A stretch of 64,000 nt of DNA from Verrucomicrobiaceae bacterium (GCA_027486585.1 JAIXOU010000055.1:1-64000); one strand, 5' to 3'; numbered from the stretch's first letter, positions 15,801-21,218 are shown. Notes: a model not told the origin generated them from the sequence alone. A program made the numbers and translations.

Positions 15801-18800
15801 GATCGCAGAATCAACTGTTACATTCCCTGTGAAAGTCAAATTCGCCGATGTTGTGCCATTCAATCCCCGTGCACTTCCAGAATCCTGAAGACTCCAGTTG
15901 ATACCGCCATCTGTAGAAGTAAGCACGCGCCCCAGATTCCCGACAACCATCAAGCGCTCCCCTGTCCAGGTGATGGAAGAAAATGCCACAGCTGCTGGAT
16001 CCTTATACCGAAGGTCCCATAGCTGACCATCTGTTGAAGTATGAATGGTTCCTTTGGATGTGACCGCAATAAATTGGCGACCATCGTGGACCACATCAGC
16101 AAAGTTTAACGACTCACCACGAATCGCGCCATCTGTAACACTGGAGTAATTGATGCTTACTTTTCGCCCAGCTGGAATCACCACCGGCTGATTCAAGGTT
16201 AGGGTACGGCTCGTCAGATTGATGGCCTCAATGCGCGTATTGGCTAGGATTGTAACTCCAGTCGCTGGATTGTTGTCGGTGTTATTTGATAGAGTAAGAA
16301 TCGAGCCAACGACCAAATTCGACACATCTGTCAAAGTTAAAGAAGTCCCGTTAGCAGTGTTTTGGACCACACGATCAATCGTACTCCCGACTGAATTCAG
16401 CCTCAACGAGACACTAGAGAAATCAAAATGATCCGTTGCCTCAACAACAGCATCGAAGGCACTGCCAATACTATTGGCGTTATAGATCTGACTGGCGATG
16501 GTGGAATTGGCGAAAACATCACGACGTCCACCATCCAGAGAAATATTACCAGCCGACAGGCTAGATCCAATGCTCAAGGATTTGTTTAAACCAGGCGTGC
16601 CGCGCAGGGTTAGACTTTGTTCAATAAAGGCCTTTTCACCACGTAAGCTGCCGTCTCCAGACCGAAAGCTAACGGTACCTTCGAAGGAGCTTAGTGAGTC
16701 CAGATTGGCAGCACCACTATTAAAGCTGAGGTTGCCAGAGCCAAACTTACTCAAGTTGGCTGCGCCCAGCACGGAATCATCAAAGTTAATGGTCGATCCT
16801 TGTGTGTCCACGTTAATCTTCGTGCCGACAGCTGCAATGATGCTACTAGCAAAACTGGTCGTATTGATAAGATTCAGCGTGCCTCCATTCAAAAGAGTAG
16901 AACCTGTGTAGGAGATGTTACCTCCACGTAGGGTTAATGAGCCCGTGCCATTTTTAGTGAGTCCCAGTTTACCAGTGCCAGAGCCACCGGCTCTATTGCG
17001 GACAAAACCACCGATAAAAGAATCCAGATTGTTTCCACCCAAGGTTAAGACCGCACTGCGATTGACAGTCTCACCTTCCATGTTCTCAAGCACCAGAGAG
17101 GATCCAATGTCCATGATATTACCAATCGTCTCATTACCACCCATCAGTTTAAAATAGGCCCAGCGATTCGAAGCGCCATCCGCGATGACTGTAGCCATAT
17201 CAGCGATTTGATTTCCCTGGTCGCTTGCAGGAAAACTGGTAGAAAGCACTCGATTCTCTAACAATTGAAGTACGGCATTGCCCGCACTGCCTAGGCTGGC
17301 ACTTCCGATGCGGACATTCCCAAAGGCAGCGCCACCAGTAACGCCAAGCTCCACCTGGGCTCCAGTGCCTGTGCCACCACGATTCTGCAGCCACAAGTCT
17401 GAAAGTGACGAAACGGCATTACCACGAACAGTTAAAACTCCATTTCCAGTGCTAACAAAATCACCGGTTCCAGAGAGTCCTCCACTCAGTGTCAGACGAC
17501 CAGCATTCACCCGAATATTAAGCTCTTCATCGGTGTAGATACGGGCACTAATGACATCCTGATCTCCCTGGGCCTTATTAATGAATGATTTACCACCACC
17601 GATGCCTCCCATGGCAAAAGTGAGTGCATTCGCAACACCGCCTGAACCCGCACTCAAGGTGATGTCTTGATCTTGAAAGGCATCTCCAATGGTTAGCACC
17701 CCGACGGTTCGAGGAGCTTCGAGAGCAATGTTTGCACCAGCTGTGTCATTGTTAAAATAAACATATGAGCCGATACCACCAGGAGCTGGATAGACGCTTC
17801 CCAAAAAGCCTGTAGGAGCGGCCAAGGTTACAGATGGATTAGAAGTGTATCCCGAACCCGGCTGGGTGATTGTGATGGCAGCAATCGTACCCGTTTCACT
17901 CAAAACAGCCGTTGCGGTTGCTGGTATGGCTCCGCCGCCAGTGGTTAATGCTAATAAAGTGACTGCACCACCTTCAACGCGGGCAGCAGCTGTCGCTGCA
18001 GTCGAATTAGCGGGAGGATAGGCGATGGCGACAGTGGGAGCAGAGATCAAACCTGCACCACCATGAAGCACCGTAAAGCCTGTGACTTTGCCAGAAGTAA
18101 TAGAAGACGAGACGACAGGCCAAGTGATTCTGCTCAAAGTCACTGTCGGTGCGCTCGTGTATCCAAAGCCGCCTGATGTGACCGTAATAGAAGTGACTTG
18201 ATTGCCTGTCAGGTTAGCCCTGGCAACCGCACCCGAGCCACCCCCACCCTGAAAAATAACCGCTGGGGGGACGTCATAACCAGTTCCCCCCTGTAGGACA
18301 GTGACTGTAGAAACGACGAATCCCACGAGCGCTGCCGAAGCTGTAGCACCACTCCCATTAGACGTAAATGTCACCGTCGGTGGGCTAGTGTAGCCACTTC
18401 CCGCTGAAGTCACCGTTACTGAAGTCACTTTATTGCCTGTCAAATTTGCAGTCGCAGCAGCACCTGAACCACCACCACCCTGAAAAGCAACGATAGGAAC
18501 AGTCGTGTAGCCATCTCCAGCATTCAGCACACTCACAGCTGAAACCGCATTTCCCGTGAGTGTGGCGTTTGCGATAGCTCCCGTAATTCCATTTGAGATG
18601 AAGGAGACGCTAGGAGCAACAGTATAACCCTCACCACCAGGAGTTAGCGCTATAGAAGTGACCGCACCCCCAGTTAAAGTGGCTGCGGCTGTGGCAGCGA
18701 TACCACCATTGGGAGCCGCAGTCATCGAAACGGTCGGGGCAACGGTATGACCGGCACCGCCATAAATGATGTTAAAGGAAGAGACTCTGCCCGCCGAAAT

Positions 18801-20624
18801 GTTTGAGGTGGCGATTGGATAAGTCACTCCATTGGAAGTAAAGGTTACATTGGGGGTACTTGTGTATCCACTGCCAAAAGCGGTCATGGTAATTGAAGTC
18901 ACTCTGCTACCTGTAAGGACGGCTGTTGCTGCAGCTCCCGAACCACCACCACCCTGAAAATTAACCGTAGGCGGTGCAACATAGCCGTCACCACCGTCCA
19001 CAATTGAAACGGCGGTAATCGTATTGCCTGATCGGGTCGCTGTGGCAATGGCCCCCTTGATCCCATTGGAAACAAATGAAACTCGCGGAGCTGCGGTATA
19101 GCCCCGCCATCCGCTGGTGCCAATCGAGACTGAAGGCACAGAGACGTAGCCAGCGCCAGGATTGGTGACTGCAATTTCAGACAAAGCGTTGCCAGCACGA
19201 GATGCACTGGCTTGGGCTGTACGAAGCAATGTTCGGCCAAAGTCCATGGTTGGAAGTGATGTGAATCCATAGCCGCTCTGATTAAGATCAATGGATGACA
19301 CCGCACCTTCGGCCGTGAGATTCACGGTAGAGACGACACCACCAGCACCACCAGGAGCGGTGAGCGTCACCTCTGTAACCTGACCATCCTGAATTTCAGC
19401 GACGGCTTCTGTGCCAGCGTGACTGATGATCCCGACTTCCCCTCCTCCCGCAGAAAAACGCACTTGAGGTGGATCCAGGTAGCCTGCGCCTGGTGAGAGG
19501 ATTTCAATGCCCGTAACAACACCATCTTCCGTGACGGCCACAGCTGAAGCAGGCGAAGTTGGCGGTGTTGCCGTGATCGTCACGGTGGGTGTGGAGGTAT
19601 ACCCAGAACCTTCATTGGTCATCACGTAACCAACCACGCGCCCAACACCTGCTGTTGATGTGAAAACCACCGCACTGCCAGGCGTAGTAATCAAATCAAC
19701 AGGGGCGCCGCCGATGCTTGTGGCAACCTGGAAAGTGGTCCCTGAAGAATTGATCACAAAATAACGCTGAGTCAGAGAGATTCCACCTGGAGGTACATCA
19801 CTACCAGAAAACTCAACCGGGGTATCATTGGCTGGAGCTGCTCCCACGACGGTAAAAAGGTCCGTCGCAATGTCAGCGGTAACATCCACATTAATATCAC
19901 CCGTAATCACCGGTGTGGCTGTAGCCCCAGTGCCACCTCCGCCCGTAATCGTTACTTGCGTGCCATTCTTACCATACCCAATGCCCACATTTCCTGGATT
20001 AATGGCCGTGATCTTATCTCCAGTTCTGACAGCTGTAGCAGTAGCCCCCGTTCCTGGCGTAAAGCTTACGTTTGGTGGAACGGTATAACCACCTCCGCCT
20101 TGGAAAAACAGCTGCGGGTTCCCCGTGTAACCAGAACCACCGCGCGAGACTGTGACTTGGGCTAATTCAGACGTAATTGTAACGGTAGGCGTAGCCGTAT
20201 AGCCCCCACCTTTTGAAATGACTTTGATACCAGTAATGACCCCACCCGAGATCGTCGCCACGGCTCTTGCACCATAGCCGCCCGTTGTACCACCAGTAAT
20301 GATCACTGTCGGGGCTACTGTGTACCCGCTTCCGCCATTGATCAGATTCACCGCTGTGATTTCACCACGGCCATTGCGCACCGCCGAAGCAAGTGCGACG
20401 GCCTTACGTGTCACGGAAAGTTCGGCAGCTCTGAGTGGGGATGTTGTGGACCACTGGCTCAAATTACCTCCCCACGTTCCGCCTCCGCTACTACTCCATG
20501 AACCATTCACACTGACTTGAGCGTTGATTGGCAAAGCAATGGCAAGAATACCGAGCCCTAAAAAAGGCCAAATTTTCCAATGATCGGCTCTCGATTGAGT
20601 CTCGGTTTGAGATAGTGCCTTCAT
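1..20624 (-). CDS. Giant exported autotransporter-repeat / Ig-like surface protein (3' end outside window)
   Basis: An open frame with no in-frame stop that I could find runs from an ATG at 20622-20624 to the left window edge, so at least 6,874 residues are encoded and the C-terminus is missing. Residues 1-35 are a long signal peptide (hydrophobic IWPFLGLGILAIALPINA, likely cut before Gln36). Approximate domain order: GxGY repeats 92-932; Ycf48/BNR-like islands near 1499-1579, 1915-1996 and 2326-2402; autotransporter-associated beta-strand (PATR-type) motifs near 1214, 2800, 3267, 4432, 4925 and 6410; a YYD-type module near 5177; delta-60 repeats 5294-5672; more YYD modules to 5979; three Ig-like domains from about 6606. 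Between them lie many copies of a 'VGM.V.G.GI..GT.I' segment. The families point to an extracellular beta-helix/beta-sandwich filament or adhesin, but its function and anchor cannot be seen. It lies 48 nt downstream of a prepilin-like gene on the same strand, so co-transcription is likely. The region looks more A+T-rich than the housekeeping genes. Confidence 0.9.
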   Translation of the reverse strand, partial: MKALSQTETQSRADHWKIWPFLGLGILAIALPINAQVSVNGSWSSSGGGTWGGNLSQWSTTSPLRAAELSVTRKAVALASAVRNGRGEITAVNLINGGSGYTVAPTVIITGGTTGGYGARAVATISGGVITGIKVISKGGGYTATPTVTITSELAQVTVSRGGSGYTGNPQLFFQGGGGYTVPPNVSFTPGTGATATAVRTGDKITAINPGNVGIGYGKNGTQVTITGGGGTGATATPVITGDINVDVTADIATDLFTVVGAAPANDTPVEFSGSDVPPGGISLTQRYFVINSSGTTFQVATSIGGAPVDLITTPGSAVVFTSTAGVGRVVGYVMTNEGSGYTSTPTVTITATPPTSPASAVAVTEDGVVTGIEILSPGAGYLDPPQVRFSAGGGEVGIISHAGTEAVAEIQDGQVTEVTLTAPGGAGGVVSTVNLTAEGAVSSIDLNQSGYGFTSLPTMDFGRTLLRTAQASASRAGNALSEIAVTNPGAGYVSVPSVSIGTSGWRGYTAAPRVSFVSNGIKGAIATATRSGNTITAVSIVDGGDGYVAPPTVNFQGGGGSGAAATAVLTGSRVTSITMTAFGSGYTSTPNVTFTSNGVTYPIATSNISAGRVSSFNIIYGGAGHTVAPTVSMTAAPNGGIAATAAATLTGGAVTSIALTPGGEGYTVAPSVSFISNGITGAIANATLTGNAVSAVSVLNAGDGYTTVPIVAFQGGGGSGAAATANLTGNKVTSVTVTSAGSGYTSPPTVTFTSNGSGATASAALVGFVVSTVTVLQGGTGYDVPPAVIFQGGGGSGAVARANLTGNQVTSITVTSGGFGYTSAPTVTLSRITWPVVSSSITSGKVTGFTVLHGGAGLISAPTVAIAYPPANSTAATAAARVEGGAVTLLALTTGGGAIPATATAVLSETGTIAAITITQPGSGYTSNPSVTLAAPTGFLGSVYPAPGGIGSYVYFNNDTAGANIALEAPRTVGVLTIGDAFQDQDITLSAGSGGVANALTFAMGGIGGGKSFINKAQGDQDVISARIYTDEELNIRVNAGRLTLSGGLSGTGDFVSTGNGVLTVRGNAVSSLSDLWLQNRGGTGTGAQVELGVTGGAAFGNVRIGSASLGSAGNAVLQLLENRVLSTSFPASDQGNQIADMATVIADGASNRWAYFKLMGGNETIGNIMDIGSSLVLENMEGETVNRSAVLTLGGNNLDSFIGGFVRNRAGGSGTGKLGLTKNGTGSLTLRGGNISYTGSTLLNGGTLNLINTTSFASSIIAAVGTKINVDTQGSTINFDDSVLGAANLSKFGSGNLSFNSGAANLDSLSSFEGTVSFRSGDGSLRGEKAFIEQSLTLRGTPGLNKSLSIGSSLSAGNISLDGGRRDVFANSTIASQIYNANSIGSAFDAVVEATDHFDFSSVSLRLNSVGSTIDRVVQNTANGTSLTLTDVSNLVVGSILTLSNNTDNNPATGVTILANTRIEAINLTSRTLTLNQPVVIPAGRKVSINYSSVTDGAIRGESLNFADVVHDGRQFIAVTSKGTIHTSTDGQLWDLRYKDPAAVAFSSITWTGERLMVVGNLGRVLTSTDGGINWSLQDSGSARGLNGTTSANLTFTGNVTVDSAIIQNVANASGYAVGTPIFGLVTAPGTQIVSASGASVVMDSNPLAVGTDVDFGYFRGTTSSGTNQTTITNVMTAQNLATGTVITSGNLIPAGTTISTVNGPNSTLTLSQPAALSGTSVRLFTLTGNIVLNSAVIQNVSNTNGLAVGMILAGQGIPAGAYITAMTSNTISLSEGAIATNPSAPLSVYRGTLTANSTLVQNVSSVSSFRPQMAVRGLLFPTGTRVIATTANTLTVSNTARATATGASLTQTRTERIASGSFTINSSLVTGVTDAATLSVGMPVFLAGVTQPGTVINAISGTDVTLSQNALQNASSATFRAGFNMIVVGTTGYIATSLGGETGSWLVRTSGVSNTLNSISASPTTFVAVGTAGRLLTSPDGITWSNQTPPLNSSGQFITDVAGSTVTMSGSAAAGAAVSFGVFKGNTSGNNSITNVSGIQSVRTGIPVFAESGIPAGTRVRSVEATGFTMTTASTITEASKPIRTFTAVVTAGSSLLTEVSDFKGLAVGMALHGSAFNGTETGIIFGLFPDSRIIWLTRVPPTEGRGSFGVLYGDLTVNDPIVRNVSNLPSIQRRPGTTHFSQGKSVASVTGKIPSNVTVSSYNSALNELTLSSPALSNASDVPLLTFKGVVTNNSSVITGVIDFSELTEGMLLLVTGDAQGADNVVPFYVSVLDDANDTVFLSSAPNLNVGSAPVQVSLGIYTGTIASGSSVVTKIKNVTPIQVPLPKLDDVFWTGLQFIAVGDYGAILTSGNGSGWTSRNSGTGLDLSAVATAGGQILVAGQDGLILSSGDGATWAVSRAADSAAINDLRTVDRIKTIISANGRTVALGNGGLSTATGGTWSTSLNSTFSGTQLDIGLGGIMTIRNEVTFNTRTGSGIIERNQNNTNRIDDAAILNSKGGRFEFSNNGVDNVAYSESIGKLLLSEGQLTIRTTTAGVGGSSLLQFGSLEQKPGATLNFSSRRKDESGDDTSLLGANALNRIVFTRNPTLKGGIIGGWATVENDWATYDATKGVSRLENYQTGGAAAWNATQNVKSSGFTAPTSNPPANNAYTVNSLNLTGGTFNVLSFRLSVESGGILANSGNPTISGTGMLTVGTALNAPQTLYLINNSSLTINNPIQDFESKVNLVLSSSLPVGTIQITLPNLLAQNGLLAGMSVTGLGIAPGTRIETVDTNNRITLTSPTTAVITTGTELTFKGGSVSLAKSGSGLLTLNSANNYTGKTYINSGTLLVRSLASLGAAPSAFVQDHIQINGGTLQIGHPAPSSLPADDLNLNFSDGFRGLKIGTTGGRIEVGSSNPDNVNGVPVINFAITNPIYAEGLLEVGIRSSSEQQFNSLTLGNASSSNTFLTGIQTDVTVAPANYNGLLTILGNNTIGGINQQGGDIVITGNNNFTGGIRSTQGNITIEGNNTWLGGTRFDQPISMASGILKLKTPNALGTGGLNLNLGASILQLAGVSQTIRQITDTVGSTISNTEAPIDLTAPTNLIFDISSNQTVNSKIVNDLNAPFGLRLIKQGPGDLALTNTSSNFSNGLEIRNGSVTVTRISDNFISESVLGYASSDNPGLLLIDKSALIFNLTSQQRTNRSFTMGTGANGATIIANGSNQEARITFGREDRDLFTEINDLSQPIAFKDGGNRTLTLGGTGRGDNTLLLELRDKSISEITGLMKLGSGTWVLGKAASYSGLTSINEGILAVTANNALGTDAEETTVNPALDTFTGNFANGTQITFPYFLDTTLPSGVQKDKAYYVVGSTGTTFQIAATVGGAALPISSAGVNVRFVPKIDSFSSTSLNVVADTFTGNLTNGDKITFNGQIVAGVTPVLPTELLTNTYYYVINSANGTFQVSLTPEPNAVPVDFTTEGTKGSLYYATQKVGNPSGGVNLTNGTLLLSNVDYLTPETLYLEGGTLAVPVDSKSIWAGNIQINSVSTINVGQGGSLTLAGNLTGTNRIIQEGEGRLLLQGETLMPVTNGLNSVREFAVRAGTLVLDYSVNNASKLVDNADLRLGGTRRGGEIVLSGGDHEEIVGRTILESGVSKIFREGGTSSIRLNGVLRNTGSSLYVDSGRLVKTDQPNINGLMGAWAIVRDAVTNAFWVIPGNSSYTFTATADSSTDRLTTRDGNGDPLPHTLANGALVRFSSTGTLPGGLSSSVSYYVVDTSGASDNSGVPSRIGTLQVALLPGNTVSPVNITSAGTGILTMTSQISFTVNSQSDTLTSSGEHRLSKGGMVRLASYGTLPGGLSSGVDYYLIDVATRSFRLSLSIDGSPVNITDIGTGVHTVESQGTPKRVGSSALTFTADSVNFPASQGNGKIKVAISPQPVLGDITASLTGDGTLASPYIYTIFTTEEKNSNNDVVAFVNSDPQRSGIFSVALSGGNEYVNNVKDLGTYGSPTFLANGSFDSGNTELDWARNEAIGGSFNDGFVMPNGEYVSSWAPLSNTAVTQNLTISTPAGRDTFSLRFATQNASTVNLTNSALNTIRSGGILISPTVGANDSAINGTGSISTGGEGNLQNLLIHQYNELGSLNIGAKITDRLAVQRVGRLTGAIRNSVILDDITGVVIGQVITGTGINNVTTVFAIDVPSRTITLNRDHDGVVRALPVNYSFGYTLSGVASSTNNLELTLNSVDGLAIGNTVSGTGITNGTLITAINSGTKVVSISIPHDEIIRTNPVNYSFVNVVKSGAASDPNRRFLAGVVNAKNLTPGMSVTGPGILAGTSVVAVDKVNLIVTLSWDHDGNYRRGDYVFDGNISSKASTGDTYRRRIIGLVKPGNGVLNDASEFGIVSTTDLYIGMPMSGPGIPFGATISFIFSDGDIEVSSNHFFTGESSIVRFTPSTGIEKLGGGTLVLSGDNQYTGVTYIGEGVLRAQKLTDGGVIGSLGASSAASSNLFFNGGELQYVGESARTNRGFQLAESAILNIGHENTIATFTGTLVGSDRFEKQGPGTLVFNGNAGLESFRVEQGRLLLQAIDTNPSPGTFSPTNFSQTNLTSLRVAGGTLELRGTPEGNVAQTFGSTFFIEEGASELKVTSVASFDPNNLIATTNFRSTTLTLMGQEENAAPVRSPGGSLLFTLNAETSSAPAKIFLASQSRGMQPWATFRNLGSNPFGGVNDFAFISSTGEITSANNSLITITDTSQWAIRSGSAQASDNVSEVASQAFTGTIAQNRFVNTIRYESSVDSTININSGKTLELLSGAILVAFDVNGAQKRIMGPGNITGGLFNSKNSDFIIHNYNPASTFTIGAGIIDRSRETQGSTEGLGSLIAGQSVLKVVGSFDSTTLLLSLQVGIRVDGPGIAPGTVVTRVDVDNQIVGLSLPAQSNQSGQTYLFTETVNLIQTGLGTTILSGTNQYTGSTFVHGGVLRLDSQNAIPGGIASTGGTSPIVVEGGILGLGVENFSRNLGAGNDRIEFKGNGGFAAYGADRSVSFGGSSTPERLRFGNQGFVPDGSSLLLGSADATHKLTFQNPLDLSAFSQAINVGNGLADVDAELAGDLSGLGRLIKFGLGSLRLGVTNTNSGGIEIAEGRVIAANVPNVFGSTGASTGAVRLGTSRTNTRSGAGIDLQIEGGTINKKLEVGAVNSNSAAWVAGGQVDSSQTTTNVGIESKMILVDGTPAIAYYDSTNKDLKYVHAQDSRGTSWNTPITIASRGDVGKSPSLAVINGNPAITYYDETSKTLMYVRSNDVPGVVWGNPTPILAPNVLAVAAQADGKILVAGSFTRFDGNNNKRRIVRLEKDAATSNWIIDPTFNALVVQNGEVRDILPQANGKIIIGGTFTTLRNAANTNDVTRSRLARLNENGTLDESFSQNLNGDVRVLLELADQKFLVGGAFSNIGGVNRSRMARLNADGSLDNSFNSPDIRNGEVRAITVQNVVLPNQPVRDAYVVGGNFTSVRGNDNRNRLARIELDGGFDATFNPDANGDVNAIVTMPDNKLLVGGSFGAFAGSVQSRTRLARINVNGTLDNSFAQEVNGTVNRLVLERTGSVLVSGTFSILGDFQRSFLGRVLSNGNIDPIFNPDPNFEVRDLIIQQGTLPADDKILLGGIFTNLGGLHQRAVARIDALGAKDPLFTHTPLDTGKYNSLLSVNGNPAVCYYEATNQDIEYVRSTDVNGGSWPNPQLIDSTDDVGVGISMMIANIGGDVLIKDTLGTPTDTSDDEVTISANSAGVENRAAIGTPVIAYGDATNNKLKYVVANNSTGDVNAFPVTNWSSPRRIPVEVADTVNLPHFSMTLVDGFPAIAYQTVVGAGFNLKFIRANNVAGLENNLRDSVDSSIRKIKVSDLDFPISSSWGTAQILDGSGKAGGTPSLALVNGQPTSVKDRPAVSFYDANTNDLKMIVATSSDGGQWPLTSTLLASVGDVGKSSSLIMTDGLPAVSYYNETDGDLAFLIRNDASGYSRVSFAGNTTWSGNVDLQGTAILAPAAGQTATISGILSGPSGFKLVGEGILNLTNAANLFGTSLDGPKLAAGSGAPVNGAVVIRSGTLQFAGTTGVNGTTALGTSTIELGDAAPKVLTADRATNGKSMLLNGGTFSINHNGSNATVGGPGVFVKVGPTIDGKFFGLVSTTVTTTSDRFTGNLASGTKIRFVGEILPVGIQGQKDYFVNRISSTTFEVSETLGGIKVDVTTVGSRFYYFEEAILNTVILVKDEADHPERNGLYKFVINGDSTSLSASEINLIRILPFDEPSEMLYGTKVSVLAGTSAGKSFYLLGDVRDLNLSSVNWVDETTVNSRALLASVSGLTVGNAIDVNANGGTSIVGVASTITSGQTTFTGAMTLQNLSAESETQFVSLSSFIASGPGLVYQGVISEANGGVLATSDKLSLIKEGSGIASLTGNNTFGGGITINQGTLLIMNTPAGANDSGSGTGAITVNPGTVLGGIGSITGAVNLTGTSGSPAVLRPGDPSSSTAPVETLTIQGPITVGPDSVIEFTIGVSNMTKLAGTTINLATASSRIVVQAAPGFVPAVGDEFDLLDLNAGGLTIFGELTNLLNLLQLPAATVWNTSQFLTTGKIIADGVAVPVVITTHPLSQTVAQGANVTLSTQFTGTGPNTFQWYKGTYPVLGATNQTLILTGVTQADEGNYTVRVFSPLNPAPVGVVSNPATLTVDWPLSFAVNLPSVRQGSVGYPFSFKVVMNGEGGPFSYQWKKGASNVGTNSDTFTISSPTATDNGTYSVVVTGPSLSTQTNNTVTSIPCLLTVADGPGVAAPVSPPAVAEGGDIELAADISGDPATLTIQWFRDGVAILGANSSTLSLCGVTVANSGDYTVKVTGPGPNGKPITVT
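2690..3600 (-). repeat. 'YYD' modules of the giant protein, C-terminal side of the delta-60 block
   Basis: Several copies of a motif like 'G.PA..YYD..NNDL..V...' recur here (AVSYYNETDGDLAFLIRND, AVSFYDANTNDLKMIVA, AIAYQ, VIAYGDATNNKLKYVVA, AVCYYEATNQDIEYVRS). The same motif appears at about 4750-5095 (AIAYYDSTNKDLKYVHA and AITYYDETSKTLMYVRS), so the modules flank the delta-60 block on both sides. The four-strand regularity suggests blades of a beta-propeller, which is inference. Confidence 0.6.
3610..4745 (-). repeat. Delta-60 type repeats (about seven) in the giant protein
   Basis: About seven copies of a roughly 50-residue unit are readable, each with a core such as KILVAGSF, KIIIGGTF, KFLVGGAF, AYVVGGNF, KLLVGGSF, SVLVSGTF or KILLGGIF, followed by 'R.ARL..DG.LD.SF'. 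This matches the delta-60 repeat family known from large bacterial surface proteins, where units are thought to form beta-propeller-like folds. Copies are divergent at DNA level, arguing for an old expansion. Confidence 0.85.
13420..13650 (-). repeat. Ycf48/BNR-like island 3 of the giant protein
   Basis: The minus-strand reading contains 'VFWTGLQFIAVGDYGAILTS' followed by a second unit with 'ILVAGQDGLILSSGDGATW'. The pattern 'V..G..G.I..S.DG..W' is that of Ycf48/BNR-type propeller blades. A related pair lies at 14640-14880 and another at 15890-16130, each separated by beta-rich filler. Confidence 0.6.
14640..14880 (-). repeat. Ycf48/BNR-like island 2 of the giant protein
   Basis: Two consecutive units read 'MIVVGTTGYIATSLGGETGSW' and 'FVAVGTAGRLLTSPDGITWS', showing the 'VG..G.I..S.DG..W' blade signature. 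The spacing of about 45 residues between Trp positions is typical of such blades. Confidence 0.6.
15890..16130 (-). repeat. Ycf48/BNR-like island 1 of the giant protein
   Basis: Two units are readable: 'FIAVTSKGTIHTSTDGQLW' and 'LMVVGNLGRVLTSTDGGINW'. Together with the two other islands this makes six blade-like units inside the same protein, split by segments of other repeat types. Confidence 0.6.
17830..20350 (-). repeat. N-terminal array of about 20 GxGY..xP.V repeats
   Basis: About twenty copies of 'G.GYT..PTV.F' follow the signal peptide (for example GSGYTSPPTVTF, GDGYTTVPIVAF, GAGHTVAPTVSM). Conserved Tyr/His codons sit at 18159, 18276, 18390, 18507, 18624, 18747, 18864 and 18981, so the period is 117, 114, 117, 117, 123, 117 and 117 nt (38-41 residues). 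Two subtypes appear to alternate, one preceded by a Gly-rich FQGGGGSGA segment. The two copies near 20080-20130 are closely packed, and one near 19970 is degenerate. Confidence 0.85.
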
Positions 20625-20672
20625 AAAGTGAATGAAAAATGTTATGCTAGAATCAACCAATAGATCAAAAAA

Positions 20673-21218
20673 CTATTTCCGAGTTTTGGCTATCAACTGG
20701 GTGAATCTCTTCACTGGAATTGCCGGAGGTGGCTGATCAAAGTTAAATTGCTGATCTTGAGTGACTGCCACCTCGACCTGCACACGACGCAGAAACGGAT
20801 TGGTCAAATTACTGTTGGATGGAAGTCGTGCACCCCGACCAATTTCATTCTGATCAACGAGGCGAACACGTGCCAAATAAACCAAATTATCCAAGTTGCC
20901 ATTACCAGCTCCAAGCTCTAATCCCTGATCATCAAAGTATTTGAGGATAACATTACTTGATGCAGCACTGACTATTCCAGACATCGTGGTCCAGTCAGCA
21001 GCCTGCACTTCACCAATCAATTGATCTACAATTCTCGTTTCAGCCTGCTCATTGGCCGTCTTACGGGACATTTCCATGCCGTGAGGGAGCAGGCCAAGAA
21101 TGGTCACCACACCCAGGGCCATGATGCCGACGGCTAGCACCACTTCTACCAGCGAAAACCCTGCATTGCGTAAGGCGACGACATTAGAGTGAGCTGGATG
21201 GTTGATTTGTGTTTTCAT
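20673..21218 (-). CDS. Prepilin-like protein, Verru_Chthon cassette protein B type
   Basis: The 181-residue product has a type IV prepilin leader: a basic, polar N-terminus (MKTQINHPAHSN) then AG|FSLVEVV, with cleavage predicted before Phe21, Glu at mature position 5, and a hydrophobic stretch LAVGIMALGVVTILGLL. The segment after it (PHGMEMSRKTANEQAETRI) resembles the Verru_Chthon cassette B family, a pseudopilin-like group named from Verrucomicrobium and Chthoniobacter. The ATG at 21218 was preferred over a GTG at 21299 because it gives a normal leader. The gene ends 48 nt before the giant surface protein, on the same strand. Cassette partners A, C and D are not visible in the window. A role in exporting or displaying the giant protein is inference. 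Confidence 0.8.
   Translation of the reverse strand: MKTQINHPAHSNVVALRNAGFSLVEVVLAVGIMALGVVTILGLLPHGMEMSRKTANEQAETRIVDQLIGEVQAADWTTMSGIVSAASSNVILKYFDDQGLELGAGNGNLDNLVYLARVRLVDQNEIGRGARLPSNSNLTNPFLRRVQVEVAVTQDQQFNFDQPPPAIPVKRFTQLIAKTRK

Noticed and set aside
17830-20350. Tandem repeats that might be a CRISPR array.
   Set aside because: The repeats are in-frame coding units of about 117 nt with diverged sequence and no unique spacers of constant length.
1-20600. Many plus-strand and out-of-frame ORFs of 60-185 codons over the giant gene.
   Set aside because: They are shadows of the giant minus-strand frame: their translations are low-complexity, lack domains or signal peptides, and the opposite frame encodes clear repeat motifs.
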